A stretch of DNA of 6,694 nt from Oligoflexus sp. (lineage in GTDB: Bacteria > Bdellovibrionota_B > Oligoflexia > Oligoflexales > Oligoflexaceae). Within the stretch, counting starts at the first letter, position 1. Every line of letters begins with the position of its first letter. The stretch spans positions 1 to 6,694 of the forward strand of contig JASLCY010000022.1 of the NCBI GenBank assembly GCA_030151925.1, in the 5' to 3' direction. Below are positions 5,605-6,694 of this stretch, piece by piece. A program made the position numbers and the translations under genes. The notes under the pieces were generated by a model, which made no database searches, was not told the DNA's origin, and saw only the letters and a program-made list of their open reading frames with translations.

Positions 5605-6046
5605 AGACCTCCTCAGGGAAAGCGCCAGGCTTTATTTCGACGGCAGTTCGCTCGGCCAGGGCCGTCGCGGTGGGGCCGGTCCGTCGGCGGGCGCGGCTCT
5701 GCTGGTCCTCGCTACGGGCGAAGAGTTCGAGACGACGATCTATCTGGCGAAGGGGCATTCGGATGAAGCCGAATTCCTGGGTCTGATCGAAGGCTTGAAA
5801 CTCGCGCGGTCGAAGAGCGCCAGCGGACTCCTGATCCACGGCGACAGCCGCAATGTGATCGATGCGCTGACGGGTCTGAAGAAGCTGAGAAAATCAGCTT
5901 TGGTGGTTTTGCAGGAGGAAGCGGAAGCTCTGCTCGCAGGTTTCGCACAGCATAGATTCCTCAGGATTCCGCGGCGAAGGAACGAACGCGCCGACGCCCT
6001 CGCGCGCGGACGATTGCTCGCGGGGCCGATCACGACCGAAGTTTGA
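5597..6046 (+). CDS. RNase HI-family protein
   Basis: A compact RNase H-fold protein (149 aa from the chosen start) that would cleave RNA in RNA:DNA hybrids. The four catalytic acids are present: Asp15 in LYFDGSS, Glu59 in DEAEFLGLIEGL, Asp83 in IHGDSRNVID and Asp133 in NERADALAR. It resembles the short RNase HI/RVT_3 group found in archaea and many bacteria rather than E. coli RnhA, and it has no N-terminal hybrid-binding domain. The start is uncertain. TTG 5597 overlaps the patatin stop by 8 bp and has GAGG (5587-5590) 6 nt upstream. GTG 5576 with GGAG (5568-5571) 4 nt away, or ATG 5549, would add 7 or 16 residues inside the patatin gene. It is probably co-transcribed with patatin. Activity on a specific substrate is inferred only. 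Confidence 0.85.
   Translation: MSEDLLRESARLYFDGSSLGQGRRGGAGPSAGAALLVLATGEEFETTIYLAKGHSDEAEFLGLIEGLKLARSKSASGLLIHGDSRNVIDALTGLKKLRKSALVVLQEEAEALLAGFAQHRFLRIPRRRNERADALARGRLLAGPITTEV
5882..5910 (+). other. Terminator-like hairpin inside the RNase HI-like gene
   Basis: AAGCTGA (5882-5888) and TCAGCTT (5894-5900) form a perfect 7-bp stem around GAAAA, followed by TGGTGGTTTT (5901-5910). It lies within coding sequence for the helix after the third catalytic Asp. The T-run is interrupted, so strong termination is unlikely. Confidence 0.3.
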
Positions 6047-6051
6047 GAAGA

Positions 6052-6694
6052 TCAAAGCACGGCCGCCTCGAACACCGGCAGCACGACCTCGGGCGTATCG
6101 AGCATACGCACCTTGCCTTTATCGAGCCACAAAACGCGATGACAGGTCCGAACGGTCGAGAGACGGTGGGCCACGACGATGACCGTGCGTCCGCGCGTTT
6201 GTTCTTCGAGCGCCCTCACCAGGAGCTCCTCCGAAGTCGGGTCGATCGAGCTCGTGGCTTCATCGGTGACGATAAGCGGCGCCTGCGATAGGAAACAGCG
6301 AGCCATGCAGATCAGCTGCCGTTCACCGGCCGAGAGGTTGCCGCCGCGCTCTTCGATAACGTAGTTCAGGCCTTGCCCGCCGCCCAGAGCCTCGACCCAA
6401 TCGGCCAGCTCTATCGTACGCAGGATGATCCAGATCTTTTCGTCCTGCGAAGGATCGTTGGTCGCGACCAGATTCTCGCGCAGGGTTCCGCGGAAGAGCG
6501 TCGGATCCTGCGGGATCAGGCCGATCGTCCGCCGGAAAGCGGTGAGATCGAGCCCTTCCCGATGCGCCTTGGGATCTTCGGCCGTGGAAAGGTCCGGTAC
6601 GATGCCGTTGATCGCGATATGCCCTTTCTGGGCCGGATACATCATGAAAAGCGCCTGGATGAAGCTGCTCTTGCCGCTTCCCGTTCGACCGACG
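6052..6694 (-). CDS. ABC exporter, C-terminal nucleotide-binding domain, ABCC-like (5' partial)
   Basis: The frame continues through the right edge; 213 residues are visible, ending at TGA 6054-6052. They form an ATPase domain: Walker A GRTGSGKSS at the very edge, Q-loop LIPQDP, signature NLSAGERQ, Walker B LIVTDEATSSID with catalytic Glu, and H-loop VVAHRLST. IPQDPTLFRGTLRENL and LSAGERQLICMARCFL resemble the second NBD of ABCC/MRP-type and related bacterial exporters, which pump drugs, lipids or conjugates across the inner membrane. The transmembrane part would lie beyond the window. An internal ATG at 6645 is not the true start, because Walker A lies upstream of it. The segment between Walker A and Q-loop is about 12 residues longer than in typical ABCC members. 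It converges on the RNase HI-like gene with a 5-bp gap and no terminator. Confidence 0.92.
   Translation of the reverse strand, partial: VGRTGSGKSSFIQALFMMYPAQKGHIAINGIVPDLSTAEDPKAHREGLDLTAFRRTIGLIPQDPTLFRGTLRENLVATNDPSQDEKIWIILRTIELADWVEALGGGQGLNYVIEERGGNLSAGERQLICMARCFLSQAPLIVTDEATSSIDPTSEELLVRALEEQTRGRTVIVVAHRLSTVRTCHRVLWLDKGKVRMLDTPEVVLPVFEAAVL

Overview
The window is GC-rich, closely packed bacterial chromosome. The organism is clearly Gram-negative: there is a 301-residue predicted outer-membrane beta-barrel with a C-terminal Phe, and a lipobox lipoprotein with a long Gly/Ser/Thr tether. Several starts are TTG or GTG with good Shine-Dalgarno (SD) sequences. Style and gene content would suit a deltaproteobacterial or Bdellovibrionota/Oligoflexia-type genome, but nothing in the sequence fixes the taxon. 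I see no RNA gene, insertion sequence, CRISPR array or phage gene.

Layout, left to right. (1) The C-terminal end of a membrane protein, probably an ABC-2-type permease (+, to 151). (2) A 117-bp leader with a perfect TATAAT and two weak stem-loops, then a 489-aa lipoprotein (+) with a Thr/Gly/Ser linker, a PI-PLC X-type phosphodiesterase domain and a C-terminal domain I read as a beta/gamma-crystallin double Greek key. (3) A perfect 9-bp hairpin between convergent genes. (4) A minus-strand block: a DJ-1/PfpI-family protein coupled to an upstream ANT-like nucleotidyltransferase, and further upstream the outer-membrane protein. (5) A 151-bp AT-rich divergent promoter region. (6) A plus-strand pair: a patatin-like phospholipase and an overlapping RNase HI-family protein. 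(7) Only 5 bp further on, the convergent end of an ABCC-like ABC exporter (-) that runs off the right edge.

No single pathway joins these genes. The clearest theme is lipid and envelope chemistry: a surface-tethered PLC-like enzyme, a cytosolic patatin, an outer-membrane barrel and two ABC transporter pieces. The least ordinary object is the lipoprotein with its PLC X plus crystallin-like architecture. The second is the patatin leader, where a perfect 8-bp inverted repeat ends two bases before the SD of a TTG start. I found no convincing new multi-gene system. All family assignments come from reading motifs by eye, without database searches.
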